This document shows positions 35,408 through 48,100 of a stretch of 64,000 nucleotides of DNA, in pieces; position 1 is the stretch's first letter; each line of letters starts with the position of its first letter. A program made the position numbers and the translations under genes. Source of the DNA: Coptis chinensis (lineage: Eukaryota; Streptophyta; Magnoliopsida; Ranunculales; Ranunculaceae). Location of the stretch: the NCBI GenBank assembly GCA_015680905.1, contig CM027377.1, positions 8,146,501-8,210,500 on the forward strand, read 5' to 3'. The notes beneath the pieces are model-generated. The model saw only the letters and a program-made list of their open reading frames with translations, had not been told where the DNA came from and searched no databases.

Positions 35408-35812
35408 TTTTAAAGCTCCCACAAGGGGTATTTTTCGAGCTCTATTAAAATTCCACGTCATCTCATATTAAAATGGGAATCTTTTTTTACAACGGGAATT
35501 CTTCTCCTATTAAAACAAATTCTAACACTTCTAATTAAAACGGGAATTATTCTCCTTTTAAAATGGTAATTCCTCCCCTATTGAAAAGGGAATATCTAGC
35601 ATATCTAATTAAAACGGGAATTATTCTCCTATTAAAACAAGATCTCTCTCCCAATTGAAAAAACGGGTTCTTAAGACTTAATTAAAACTTCATTTAAAAC
35701 AATTTGTTAGAAAATTAAAACGGGTTAGCGACTAAAACGGTAGTCCCAATTTTCTAAAAAAATCTAAATGTTTTCAAAAGAGTCGGTGCGTATGCACGAG
35801 CCTACAAGCTAG
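35408..35812 (+). mobile_element. Small non-autonomous Helitron, plus strand
   Basis: The 5' side shows TTTAAAGCTCCCACAAGGGG followed by TTCGAGCTCTATTAAAATTC, as in the copies at 14994 and 15416. The 3' end has GGTGCGTATGCAC, then CTAG at 35809-35812 with a T after it. About 405 bp, AT-rich, no gene. The 5' TC is not clear. Confidence 0.65.
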
Positions 35813-37080
35813 TAACTATATATTAGGACTAGGTTACATGCAAAAGATGATAATTGTTATCTCATTAAAAAAAGTAATCAGTACTTAAATTGCCAAAAGT
35901 GTTTGTGACAAAGAACTCCAGCCTGGTTTCACCACCACTAACTCTTGCCACATTTTACCACTTTTCAAATGATGCCTTCGATTAACTAAAAGTAAAAATG
36001 GGGACTGATTATTTTGACCAAAAAGTTTTGATTCACTAACCAAAACTTGAATTTGCATGGCTTTCTCAACTTACTTTGGTTTGATTAATTATCAGCAGCA
36101 TCAGTGTCGGCCCTGAGGCAAAGTGACCCAAGTGGTTGCTTTGGGCCACCAAACCAAAACAAAAAATAGAAGCCACACTATTATTGGCACAAAATAATAA
36201 ACTTTCTAATATCGAGTTCAGTTAGTTGCCACTTATTTATGACAAAAAATAAACCAACCATATTTAAGAAAAAAAAAATAAAAACATGATTTCAATCAAT
36301 TAATCCCTCAATCCCCCAGAACCCAACTCCTTATTAAACTCTTTGCAATACTAAACAATTAAACAAAACAAAAAACACTAAACCAACTCACAAGTAAAAA
36401 ACCCAAACTTTTATATATATCTAAAAAAACAAATAAAACTCCTCTGTAAAATAACAAAATCACTCACAATCTCCGAGAACCCAACTCTTTATTAAACTCT
36501 TTGATAATACTTACCCCACTCATTACAAACAATTAAAAAAAACAAAAAACACGTACTAAACCAACTCACAATTAAAAAACCCAAATTTTTATCTATATCT
36601 AAAAAAACAAATAAAACTTCTCTGCTAAATAACAAAATCACTCACAACATTTCATGATGATTTTCCTCGTGCACCCCTCAATGGGGGAATCACAATTCCC
36701 TAGTCTTTTCTTCCTGAGCTGCCTAACTGATTTCTTATCTTTGATATCCTAACCGTGAAATCCATGCGAATTTATTCCATATGGTTGCACAAGAATTGCT
36801 GCTTCACTCATATAATAATAAGCTCGATGATTGCATCTTGTGCCGATTCCACACTCAAAAGCCCCGCCATGAGCTGCGTTATTGCGTGCACATCAGTAGA
36901 AAATAAGCTAATATAATCAAGCATCCATTCCACACCATCACGCTTATAACTTACCAAATACCAATATAAATATATGTCATGCAAACCAAATGAAGTTATT
37001 TCAATGAAGTATAATGTGCAGCATAAAATCATTGGGGATGGGGAAATTACGTAAGTAATAATAATTAGCCAAAGAAAGGT
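35813..37080. other. AT-rich intergenic stretch with little to call
   Basis: No gene was recognised. A hAT-like terminus, CAGTGTCGGCCCTGAGGC, starts at 36102, but no partner end was found. A 74-residue minus frame at 36808-37032 has no known motif. Confidence 0.4.
36313..36645. repeat. Two-copy tandem duplication, about 160-170 bp unit
   Basis: Each copy begins C(C/G)(A/G)AGAACCCAACTC-type sequence and ends CAAAATCACTCACAA. The second copy carries a small insertion (ATAATACTTACCCCACTC). Copies are about 90% alike by eye. Confidence 0.85.
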
Positions 37081-37082
37081 AC

Positions 37083-40000
37083 TGTAAGAACCTAAACTAA
37101 GACAACAAAGAATTTAGCAAAGATTGAGTATTACAACAGTCGAGACTCAGTTCTCTCTACTATTTTCCTCCCTCTTCTCTCTCTCTTCTCACTCTTTTCT
37201 GCCTCCACTATTCTATCCACCTCCACTTCTTTATATACCCCTTCCTCCTTGATCTGGACCATCCATCCATTCCTCCATCTGACGGCCTTCCCTTTGTCGT
37301 ACTTCGGCCATGTCTGCCCTTAGGGTTCCGCGGAACGATTCCGCTACTCCCCAACCTACCCGCTTACCTTGCCTTGCCTCGTCCTCTTTGACTTAGTCCT
37401 TTGGCATATAATGGGCCACTACAATGCCCCCCTCGACGACTTTCATATTATTGGCCGAGGGCGCCGAAACCTCCACCGTTCTATCTCTTCAGCATTGCAT
37501 ATCTGTCACTTTGGGACGCGTGCGACGGGACAGGCACTCATCACGCGCGTGTTTTTCTGGTGGCCCCTAGTTTCCCGTGCGTCCACGTGTCATCCTCTGG
37601 CTCGAGCCTCCGCTGATGCTTCGGTTTCCCCACCGCCTGAAATTACGGTTTTGCCCTCCACCTATTTAAACCCCTCTCCCTTCTTCTTCTTCCCTCACTT
37701 TCCCTTTTCTTGGCCAAACGCCTTCTCTTCCTTTACTCAAACTCCCCCATTTTTCCTCTCCACCAACCTTCACCAGCGCACGCGTAGTTCCCTATGGTGG
37801 TCTCCCCGGTGCTTTCCTTTCTCTCCGGCTGTCTTTTACGACTTCCCTATCTCCTCTTCGTCAGTGATCGGTACGTTATCTTGATCCCTCTCTTTTTTAG
37901 TGAACTGTTTTCCCTTTCTCATTTTAAAATATTTCGATTCCTGGAGTCCGTTCATCTTCCTTCCGATGACGGACCGCGAATCTGGTGACTCTTCCTCTTC
38001 TCGTTCAGCGAGCGTGTCTTCTTCCCCACCCCCTGTTTCTACTGCCGTGCCCTCCACCTTCGGTCGCCCCACCACTTTATTGCCGCCTCCACCCAGATCT
38101 CGTAGACCTAATTTGGACGCCCTTAGAGTGGCCTACGGTGTTCCAGCCGATGTCATACTAGAACACGTGCCCTCTGTCACTTACTACCCCCATTTGGTTC
38201 CCCGCCGGCCGGGCTCTCTTGTCATCACCGTGGGTCAAATGGTTGTCGGTCTACGGCTTCCCCTCACTCTGCTGGATGTTGAAGTTTGCAACCACTTCTA
38301 CATTCCCCCGTGCCAAGGTATTGGGAATTTCTAGCGGATAATGTATGCCGCGAATTCCTATAACAAGTCCAATGACCCCAAGATTATTAGCCGCGACATC
38401 TACTCCCACTACTATCTCAAAACCAGCACTAAGGACGTCAGTATAGGCTATCAGTCCTTCTGCGTTCGTCCTAAGAAACAATCTTTTCTCCTTAAGCTTA
38501 CCACCTCAGATAAAGTGTGGCACCACTATCCGCTTTATGTATCAGGCAACTTTCTGTCCGCGGACATACCTCCTACCCTGACTCTTAACCACCTCGCCTT
38601 CAGACTCCGCGGTGAGTATAATAGCTCTTTCTCCTCTTTCGAATTGTTTTCTCTTTGATCTACTAACTCACCTCTGTTCTTCTTTGCAGGCTGGGGCCCA
38701 GATTCCAAATATGGAATTTATGATAGTATCTCCTATCCTATCTTTGCTCAAATCCGCGATCTTGGCCCCGCCCAAGCTGCCCTTTTAGGTATTCATCCCA
38801 CCACCGCTACTCCACTGCTGCCCATCCCCGCCCTTAACACCTTCCACGGCTTAACATGTCCCTTTTTTCGCCCTCCCCCTCCCAAGGAACGCAAGCCCCA
38901 TGCATCTTCCCCTTCCAAGAAGCGGTCTCGTTCTCATAACTCCCCTCGCCCCCTCCCTCGGTCTTCCTCCCATTCTTCCGCCTCCTGTGAACCTCAAGAT
39001 CTCCACCCCTCCTACCGCTCTATCTCCCATTGGGACGACCAGTTCACCTCTCGCCCTTCACCTGCCGCAGATATGGACGTCCACAAGCAAAAATTGTTTG
39101 ATAGTGACTCTGATGACGAGGTGATAGAAGTTCCCCCCACCGCCATGCATGCGCCCGCCAATCAACTGCCAGCCAAGAAGCCGCGGCCATCCACCTCTGC
39201 TGAGCCTGTCCCCCTAACTCATCAGGTCCCCCTGCCCAAAGGCCCCGCCCCTTCTTCTCCACCCTCTCATCCGGCTACCTCTCCTCCCAGATCCCGCCAA
39301 CTTGGTAAGGAGCCCGCCTCCACTCTTGCTCCAGTTGAGGACTTCTATCCTATCTTCAATGTGCGAAATCAGAAGGTAAATGTCGCGGACTCCGCTCTGG
39401 ACAACTCTGTCGTGGCCTCCTCCTTGTTCTACAATGCCCATTTGCCCAAGGACATTGCTTATGCGGATGGAGGTTCATTTGATTCACATCGCACTTCCTT
39501 GCATACCAACTGGGAATGGGTACAACTTCTTCTCCCCTTTCTCCCTTTTTTTTTTTTTTTTTTTACCCTTCTACCTTTTTGACTCAGGTGAGCCTTGACG
39601 TCTCATTTATGATATGTGGCCTTCTCCGCGCTAGGAATAAGGTGACCACTCTGGAGCAAAAACTCAACAGCTTTCCCGCCGCTTCTGCGGCGTCTTATCT
39701 GCGGTCTTGAGTCGGACTGTCGCTGCCAATTTGGCCAAAGTCCAAGCTTAGGATGAGCTGATTGCGTCCAAATCTTCCCATCAGCGGTACATGGACTCCG
39801 TCAACGAACGTCTGCGCTTCCAAAGGGAAGAACTTCTCTAACACCATCTGCTTGACTCGAATGCCCACACCCAACAACACCAGCAGGCCATGGATGCCCT
39901 CACCCAAGCCCACAAAGATGAAACTGCCAAAATTTTAGAGCAGCACCAAAAGGATATGACGATTCTTCGTGATCGTTTCAAAACTTTTGCTGAGAAGCGG

Positions 40001-40619
40001 GTGACCCGGAAGGTTCAGGAGGAACTCGACCGGCTTACTTAAGAGGGCCGCCTTCTACCTCTTCAGCCTACTGTCTCGGTGGCCAATTCCCCTGAGGCCG
40101 CTGACCCCTATGTAGCCGCAGATCCCTCTAGAACCTCAGAACACCTTGAGATGGGTGCAGACCCCTTCCAGAAGTCGTCCTTGAAGATCCCCATAAGGCC
40201 GTTGTTGATGATGCTGTTGGAGAAGCCAACCTTGAATCGTCCACCTAGGGAATGCCCTAGTTTTTATTATGTATACAAAACTGTTGTTAATTTTACAATT
40301 TGGCTTGCCTTTTCCATTTGTCACCACACTATTATTAACTTGCGATATGGCTCGCCTTGATTTAATATATTTTGCTATGTGATTGTGAGCTATATTCTTG
40401 CCGTCTTCCCTCTTGCCCCCTCCTTTCATTTATTAGATTCGATTGCGCACCTCTCATCCATGTCTACCTCTCATCCCGATGTCGGTGACGGCTCATCCCA
40501 CTCTACAGGCTCGATCCTCCTGCTGGGACAGCTCCCCTGGCTCAAGATCCGTTCCATTGGTCTAATGTCGTGAAGGGCTCACCCTCCATTTCTTCTCTCT
40601 CTCTAGGGGCCAAAGATGG
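37083..40619 (+). mobile_element. Gag-like retroelement (putative gypsy-type), left part, broken
   Basis: This is a clearly GC-richer block. It encodes Ser/Pro-rich N-terminal sequence starting near 37966, a folded part (about 38100-38640) like the plant 'putative gypsy type transposon' domain, a disordered basic/acidic middle (about 38860-39300), and a coiled-coil-rich Gln/Glu/Lys stretch near 39780-40040. The left end may lie near TGTAAGAACC at 37083, but no long terminal repeat pair or primer site could be shown. The element is broken, with at least several breaks. It continues at 63625-64000 after a large Athila insertion. It could instead be a host gene derived from such an element. Confidence 0.5.
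40478..40619. repeat. Tandem 3' repeat of the gag-like element, left part
   Basis: This is one unit of a repeat whose other units lie at 63625-64000. Shared words are GGCTCATCC, GCTGGGACAGCTC, AGATCCGTTCCAT, GTGAAGGG and GGGGCCAAAGATGG. It was split by the Athila insertion at TCCCT. Confidence 0.75.
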
Positions 40620-40783
40620 TCCCTTGATAAGCACCCAAAACTGTAATATTAAACCTCGAGAGACATAGCATTTTGGTCAATTATGTGTTTAATAATCATG
40701 TAATAATTATATTTTTCGTACTTTTGCGTTTCCGAATTAAAATGAAGATAGCGATAAAACATGCATCAAAGTACGTGAATACG

Positions 40784-41122
40784 GAATATTTGAGTTTCCC
40801 ACTCGACCCCGTAAAGCCGAAGTTTCCAAAAGAACGTAACCGGTCGCGCGAATCGGGCCCACATATGAAGAAGCAGAAACTTCCGATGCTTTCGATCGGA
40901 TAAATCTAGGTGCCGACGTTGGCTAGTGAAGCCGCCAAGTACAAGAATACTGAATATTGAAATTCCCGCTCAATCCCCTCGTAAAGCCCAAACAAAGCCC
41001 TCGACTAGAGCCGGTTTTCCAAAAGAAACCGAACCGATCGCGTAACGGGCCCACATATAAAGAGGCGAGAAACTTCCGGCTCAAATCGGATAAATCTAGG
41101 TGCCGCCGCGTGGGCTAGTGAA
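40784..41122. repeat. Diverged tandem duplication inside the LTR
   Basis: Copies at 40784-40931 and 40952-41122 share GAATATT, GGGCCCACATAT(G/A)AAG, ATCGGATAAATCTAGGTGCC and GGCTAGTGAAG. The same pair is present in the 3' LTR (61905-62052 and 62076-62244). It is therefore an ancestral property of the family. It sits upstream of the TATA box, in the U3 part. Confidence 0.85.
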
Positions 41123-41468
41123 GTTCTTATGGCGACGACGCGACGCATTTCTCTGCAGCTAGGACAAAAGTAGTAAAACGCCAATTTAGCCCGCCATCGA
41201 CACACTAAGTGGACACACTGGACCGCCCGTAAGGCATGATGAGTCGGATAAAGTGGCAATTGATGGTTTCAAATTGATACCATCTGTCAAGAAAGAAGAC
41301 ATTATCAATTCAAACCTAGTGGTTTGAATTAACATAAGCTAAAACAAAACATTAAAATGGCAAAAGGACAACAAACTTAAAACCGTTGAAAACAAAGTTT
41401 GGTTTTCAACCATTCAATTAGCAAAAGAACAAAATCTTAAATATTCACGCGGTCACTTTTTGTATTGC

Positions 41469-41480
41469 CTATATATATGA
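41469..41480 (+). promoter_or_regulatory. LTR TATA box
   Basis: CTATATATATGA about 845 bases into the LTR, repeated at the same place in the 3' LTR near 62591. It would mark the U3/R border some 30 bases downstream. The upstream tandem pair may hold enhancer elements; this is inference. Confidence 0.6.
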
Positions 41481-42483
41481 AGGCTTCTTCCTTCATTAGA
41501 AAGGCCTTCAAAGATATTAATGCTTTAGCTACGTTTAAATTTCTTTCTTCAATTACTTACCTTCCGGCTATTTTGTTTCAAAGCCTTAATACGTAGTTAT
41601 TTTACCTTAATAATGGTTATTTCTTTCCTTGTTTAATTTATGTCCCGCAATTATTTACTTAATGTATCTGAAAGTTTTATTATTCCTCCTATGATGATGA
41701 GCTAATCCCCCTCGGGGAGGGTTATCTTTTCTCGTGTAAAATCGGATTGACTCGTTAATATTCTAGAATCACTACTTAGGAATTAGACATAGAATTAACA
41801 TCCGTCCCAAAATGACTGAGACTGCATAAAGTTGGAGGCCGATGCTCCGATGCGATACGTAGCGAAAAATGTCCTGTCAGCGCGACTCTTTTTGTGTCGA
41901 CATACTCTCCAATTCGTCCAAATTGATGTGAACTGCGCGGAGCGTAAAATAATATACCGTAGATGAGGTATTATCGAAACTCCTTATGCTAGTGAAATGC
42001 GACCTAGAGATGTGGGCATGCACTAGGGATCAATACTCGGCGTCGTCTCCAAACGAGACGAACTAGAGATGTAGTGATTTAGTAATAAAAGCTGTTGAAA
42101 ATGATTCTTGCATGAGCATGATTAACTCTCTCCTGTTTCTCTACTTTTATTTACCTACATATAATCGCCGTAGTAATTTATATTATTTGCATTACCGTTA
42201 TTTTAATTAAAACCAACTAAAAGAAACCTAAAAAATCCTACTCACCTAAAGTTGTAATTCCAAATGTGGAACCTATCCGTGTTCTAAGGTTTGGGCGATC
42301 CCTTACTCGACCTATCCTACCAATCCCATTGAGTAAGGTAACTTGACTAAAACGTCATTTACTATACGGACGTTGGACTTTGACTTTGACTTGACCGTGG
42401 ACTCCGGACTTTGATCGCTGACCCTCGACTTAAGAAATAAGTAAATAAAAACCAATAAACGCGTGCTAAAGAGCGTTTTATCA

Positions 42484-43929
42484 AATGAAGCGCGGTTTTT
42501 TGAAAGGACTCTCACGACTTAACATAATAACCGGAATACATCCATAAAACCCCTCCCTTACCTCATCATCTTTTTAATTGTCATTTCTGTTACAATACTA
42601 ACTCTTTACCGTAATTTTTTTCTACTAACAAATAACTGTGAGCCAAGTTTTGTTTATCTTCATTAGCACAGTCTAAGTACTCCGTAGGAATTTGAAGTAC
42701 TAAACAGACAAAAGAGTCTCGGACGAGACTGAATTAGTAAGCACGCGAAACTAACCTGGAGTATCAACACTCCGGTTTTTCAGTCTGAGCCACTTTCCTT
42801 TTCGCATTCTTTTGGGCTCTTTGGTCCCTGTTTTTCTAGTAGCATAAGCTTCGGGGAGTAGTCGATCGCTATACGAGGAATCGCGGGACGCCAGGTTTCA
42901 AACTCTTAAACTCCTCAAACTTTGTCGAGGATATTATTCGCTATAACCTGTTTTACCTCGTATATTTGTATGTTAACATGAGAACTCTGTGCATGTAAAG
43001 GTGGTTCGTCATCACATATTCACGTATTCACAATTAATATGATTCAATATATTTTGATATATCGCGTAGCATCAAACCACCTGCTTAGAATATTTTTGTA
43101 TGTGTATGTAACATCAATTCACGTGCGGTATTCAACCGCATGAGTTAAGTTCTTGACATTCCCCTAGCTCACATTATAACTTACATATAGTTGCAACGAT
43201 AGGCACTATAGATTTGCATGAGTAGACTTTCTGCGTAAAACTAGTATATGTTAGTTAGTTTCTATTTCTAGCATTTATCGTTTTTAATTGCATGTTTTGT
43301 AATCAATCTCCATAATACACTAATTAAATAAATTAAAAAAAAAAAAAAAAAAAATTAAAAATTAAAAAATATTAAAAATTAAAATTTAAAAAATCATAGT
43401 AATTAAAAATTTTCATCTAAATCATCTTAATAACACCCCGCATAATACACCATCATAAATCATCCTATTCCATCAATTGCCTAGGAAACTTGAAAAAATT
43501 GAGGTTGCCTTAATTAAGGAACGCGTGCTAGCACGAACAACCTCCTCAATTCTCGGGGAGACTGGTCACTGGAATATTCACACGCTTATCCTAGCTTCCC
43601 CGCTTCGAAGTTAGCAAATTTCCGGAAGGCGTGTTTCAACTCCTCCTCCTAAAAACTCCAGGTCATTATTCGTTCCTTATGAGCACTAAATTAAAATTTA
43701 TATTTGTATGAGACTACGGTCCGGAAAACATAAGGAATTAGAACTTACATATCATCGTCGAAAATACAAGAAACAACTGTTTATGTTATCTCCTAGGCAT
43801 AGTTCCTCCTCCGTAAATCAACCTCGGTCAAACATCTCCGCTTCCATTATCCCCTTTAATTATGGCTGAAGAAAATCTCACGGTCGAAAACCCTTTTCGA
43901 TTTCTATCGCCTTTACGGAAGGACTCGGC
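42484..43929 (+). other. Athila copy A leader (untranslated region)
   Basis: This is the non-coding leader between LTR and gag, nearly identical to 49465-50900 in copy B. It includes an A-rich tract (about 43328-43352) followed by AATTAAAAATTAAAAA words. The primer site next to the LTR is better preserved in copy B. No gene seen. Confidence 0.7.
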
Positions 43930-44640
43930 TTCTCGCATTAAACTCGATCGATTGTAGGTGATTTTAGGTATTCCGCTAAACATTTTCGGTTTGTTACCTG
44001 TTTACCATGGTTTAGACCATGAAAAACGTACAATCATCTTCGTCCGGATGCAACAAGTAGTCACCACTTTCCGCCATCCAACCGTTACCAACGAACAAGT
44101 CTTGCTTAGGTTGTTCCCCTTCACCTTAGTCGATAAAGCTTCGGTTTGGCTCACCGGACAAAGCGCCGCAATCCATTGACACATGGGCCAAACTTGTTCA
44201 AGCATTCATGATAAAGTTCTATACTCAAAAGAAAACTACAGAAATGCTTCAAAAGATTCAATTCTTTCGCCCGGCTTCCGGGGAATCCTTCGGGCGTGGG
44301 CAGATTTCTTGATCTACTTCTCGAATGTCCCCATCATCAACTCGACACCGCTGTATTAGTTCGTTCATTTTTCAATGGTCTCTCTGACCATCAAAAGGAA
44401 ACATTAGACATCATGAACGGCGGTTGTTTCATGGACAAGGGCGCTACTGAAGCATACACTTTTCTTGAGAAAGCGAGGCCTCAAAGCACCCGGGGAAACA
44501 ACGATTCTTCTAGATCTTCTAAAGACACTCCTACCAAAGTTACGCTCTATGTTCGAGGTCAAACCCGATCTGGAATTAAAAATTCTAATCGAGTCCCTAA
44601 ACAAAAAGGTCGATGCTCTTTTTCGTACAAGTAAATGAAC
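43930..44640 (+). mobile_element. Athila copy A gag region, broken
   Basis: Translated pieces show L-L-R-L-F-P-F-T-L-V-D-K-A, L-V-R-S-F-F-N-G-L-S and C-F-M-D-K-G-A-T-E-A-Y-T-F-L-E-K, the pattern of Athila/Tat gag (retrotransposon gag domain). The counterpart in copy B is 50905-51605. A pyrimidine- and proline-rich linker follows toward pol. Confidence 0.85.
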
Positions 44641-45169
44641 AAAACCCAAAATGGTCATGGTGCCAACGCTTCCCCATGCCCTTTTGCTTAAGTCCCGAAA
44701 GCGCGCCGATTCTTATTGTCCTTTGGGTATATGAGTGTCCTCCCCAACCTTCAAAGAGGCTTGTACTTTCAACATCCCTAACGCACTTTGGCGACAACAT
44801 CCGAATTTAGCTTGGGCACCCGGCCCAACAACAAGCTCCTCCGTGTGGCAACAACGTTCTGTTCTTTACGACCCCACCGAATTACAATTCCTATCCTCAA
44901 GGAAATCCTCCACAATTTCAGCAAAGGCAAAGTAATTTTCCCAACAACGCAAATATGGGATACCAAAACAACCGCAACCTTGTTCCCGCTTAACCAAGGA
45001 TATGGCTACCAAAATCAACCCAGAAATAATAACCGTGAACTAGTTCCCGCCGCTTTTCACAATCCACGTACCGATAAAACGGCTGAAACTTTCCTCGACA
45101 TACATGAATCAATGAATCAAATCCCAGCTTCATCCAATCATCCTGGTTCACCAGCTTCGGGATAAAAGT

Positions 45170-48100
45170 CAAAAGGCGTGTTCGCCAAGCCAGCTTCAAA
45201 CCCTAAGCCTACAAACACTGCCTTTGAACTCAACAATGCACCGGGACCTAGTAATCCAAGCCAAGGTGAGGGTAAATGCCATTACCACTCTTCGCTTCCG
45301 GCCGAACCATCGACAATAATATATCGATGCCGTACGGGCGAGGAATCGATGAAGCCACGACTAACGTCCTTCCAACTCATACCTCGCAACCTATAACGGA
45401 CGAAGTTGTACCATCAAAATCTACACCTACGCCCCTAGGAAAAGATACCATTGATCCTTGTATGCGATTCCGTCAAAAAGCTCCGTTCCCGCCCGTTTGG
45501 TAAAGAACAAACATGACGAACATTTTGATGAGATCCGTGAAACCTTCAAAAATTTGACCATAAACTTACCTTTCCTAGATCGCTAAAAAGCATTTACCCA
45601 AGCATGCCAAGTTTTTGAAGGACATGTGCACCACCAAACGACGCATAAATGTACCTCAACAAGCGTTCCTCATTGGCAGTTTCCTCCATTACCACTACCA
45701 ATGGTGTGGTGAAGTAAGACCAGTGTCGACCAACGGTACCATGCACGTTAGGGCGACAAGTATACCAAGCATGCACTTTTAGACCTAGGTGCCGGTGTTA
45801 ACCTACTTCCCTACTACTTATTTAAGCGCTTAGGTCTTCATGAATTGAAACCTACCAATATGACTCGCAACTCGCGCGGATCGCTCCATCAAGTACCCAA
45901 AAGGCATAGTAGAGAACGTTATAGTAAAGGTCCAAGATTTTTACTATCCAGTTGATTTTTGTCATTCTAGATAATCAAGAAGTAGCTTGTGACTCCATCC
46001 CTATCATCTTAGGGCGCCCTTTCCTTTGTAACTCGCTAACGCTCTCATAAATTGTCCGGGATGGTTCAATGACATTGTCTTTTCGGGAACCTTTTCGAAC
46101 TCAACGTATTCAAAATAATGAAACAATTTCCGATCCTATAATGGAGGGCTAGATTAGCTTTGGTTGATAGTCCGAACATGATTATTTCCAGAAACTCTTT
46201 TCCCCGCACGAGATACACGGTTTCTTTCTTTTGATAATCCGGAGTTTGACGATGACTCAAATGCATAAGGGATGTCCATGCATTATTAGAGTCGATATTA
46301 CCATATTTGACCCTAATGCGTCGGTGCAAACTAATTAGGAAGAACCGGATTCGCTTTTTTCCATTGAAGATGATCCCACGAATCCTTGATCCCCAATCCT
46401 CCAACTCCGGTTTAAAACCTCTACCCCGATTTGAAGTAATTATATCTCGATCCCGATGGTAGTCACCCTATAATAATTTCTGCTCACTTGACTACGCATC
46501 GAGACACGTTTGATTCATGTCATTAATTCGTGAACACCGCTCCGCTTATCGGATGGTCCTTAGATGATATCAAGGGAATAGACCCTAGCATATGCACGAT
46601 CGTGATACATCTTGATGACGGCACAAAGACATCACGAGAACCACAACGCCTTTAATCCCGCCATGAAGGAAGTAGTGAGAGGAAGTTCTCGCTTACTTGA
46701 TGCACGGGAATCATATACCCTATCTCGATAGTGATCTGGTTAGTCCCGGCCCACGTTGTTCCCAAAAGTCCGGCATTCAGGTTGTGCAAAATGAAAATGG
46801 TGAATGCATCTCCACTCGCGTTCCTTTGAAATGGAGAATTTGCATTGACTATCGCAAAACTTAATGCCGAACCCGTAAAGATCATTTTCCTCTCCCATTC
46901 ATTGACGGATGCTGGAACGCGTTTAGCGGTCATGCTTACTTTTGTTTTCTTTGATGGCTATTCGGATACTTCCAAATTGTCATCGATCCCTACGATCAAG
47001 AAAAAACAACTTTCACGGTCCCTTTGGAACCTTTGCTTACTGGGGCATGCCTTTTGGTCTTTGTAATGCCCCGGCACTTTCCAACGCCGCATGCTTCACA
47101 TTTTTAGTGATATGGTGGAACGTTATATGGAAGTCTTCATGGACGACTTTTCCATTTACGGAAATTCCTTTAACGATTGTTTATCCAACCTTTCCAAAGT
47201 CTTAACGCGTTCTATGAGGAGAAAAATCTGGTACTCAATTGGGAGAAGTGTCATTTCATGGTTACCAAAGGACTTGTTCTAGGTCATATTGTTTCAAAAG
47301 ACGGATAGAGGTTGATAAAGCTAAAATTGTTAAAATTTCTTCGCTACCGCTTCCCACCGCGGTTCGGGATATCCGTGCCTTTTTAGCCACTGGGTTTTTA
47401 GGGAGATTCATTCGGGATTTCTCTAAAGTTGTTTCCAACCGCCACCAATCTCCTGCTTAAGGATGCATTATTCGACTTCAATTTCAATTGCAAACAAGCT
47501 TTTGATACACTAAAACCGCTCGACTACCGCTCCTATTATTCAACCCCGATTGGTCTCAACCATTCGAATCGACGATGTGACGCTAGCGACTTTGCTATTG
47601 GTGCCGTCTTGCCAGCGGCGACGACGACAAACCCATTGTCATTTATTACGCTTAGTAAAACTCTTAATGACGCTCAACGTAATTATACCACAAACCGAGA
47701 AAGAGTTCCTAGTCGTTGTCTATGCTTTGGATAAGTTTAAGCCCTACCTAGTTGGAACATCGACCATAGTATATCGCCGACCATGCCGCAATGATTCGGT
47801 ACTTACTCGCTAAAAGGGACGAAAACAACGATTGTTCACTGGATCCTTCTCTTACAAGAATTCACCCCGGAAATCAAAGACAAGAAAGGAACCGAAAATG
47901 TCGTTGGCCGACCATTTATCAAAGGCTGGTTGGTGACATCGATAGTGATTCTCAAGCTATCGGCCGATTCCTTCCCGCGAATACTTGTACTCTATTTTCT
48001 CATCTCCATGGTAATGGATATCGTTAACTACCTGAGTTCGCTGGAAGTCCCTCCTTTTGGTCGCGTCCCCGATCATAAAAAGTTCTTATCCAGCAGTGAA

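Larger units (their letters stand above)
40625..42483 (+). repeat. 5' LTR of the composite Athila element
   Basis: 1,859 bp, TGATAAGCACCC to GCGTTTTATCA, with the end inverted repeat TGATAA/TTATCA. A TATA box (CTATATATATGA) lies near 41469. It contains a diverged tandem pair of about 150-170 bp. It matches 61745-63619 throughout and 49058-49464 over its last 400 bases. Confidence 0.95.

Noticed and set aside
36808-37032. 74-residue minus-strand frame
   Set aside because: Unrecognised, isolated, and no longer than expected by chance in this region.
36102-37080. hAT transposon starting CAGTGTCGGCCCTGAGGC
   Set aside because: Only one possible terminus is visible; no inverted partner, 8-bp duplication or transposase was found.
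37083-37423. Possible 341-bp LTR (TGTAAGAACC to CCACTACA) of the gag-like element
   Set aside because: No second copy, no primer site and no target duplication could be shown; only TG...CA ends and a TATA-like box support it.
44404-45199. Minus-strand frames across the Athila gag and pol region
   Set aside because: Shadows of the plus-strand coding region; the plus strand carries all recognisable motifs.
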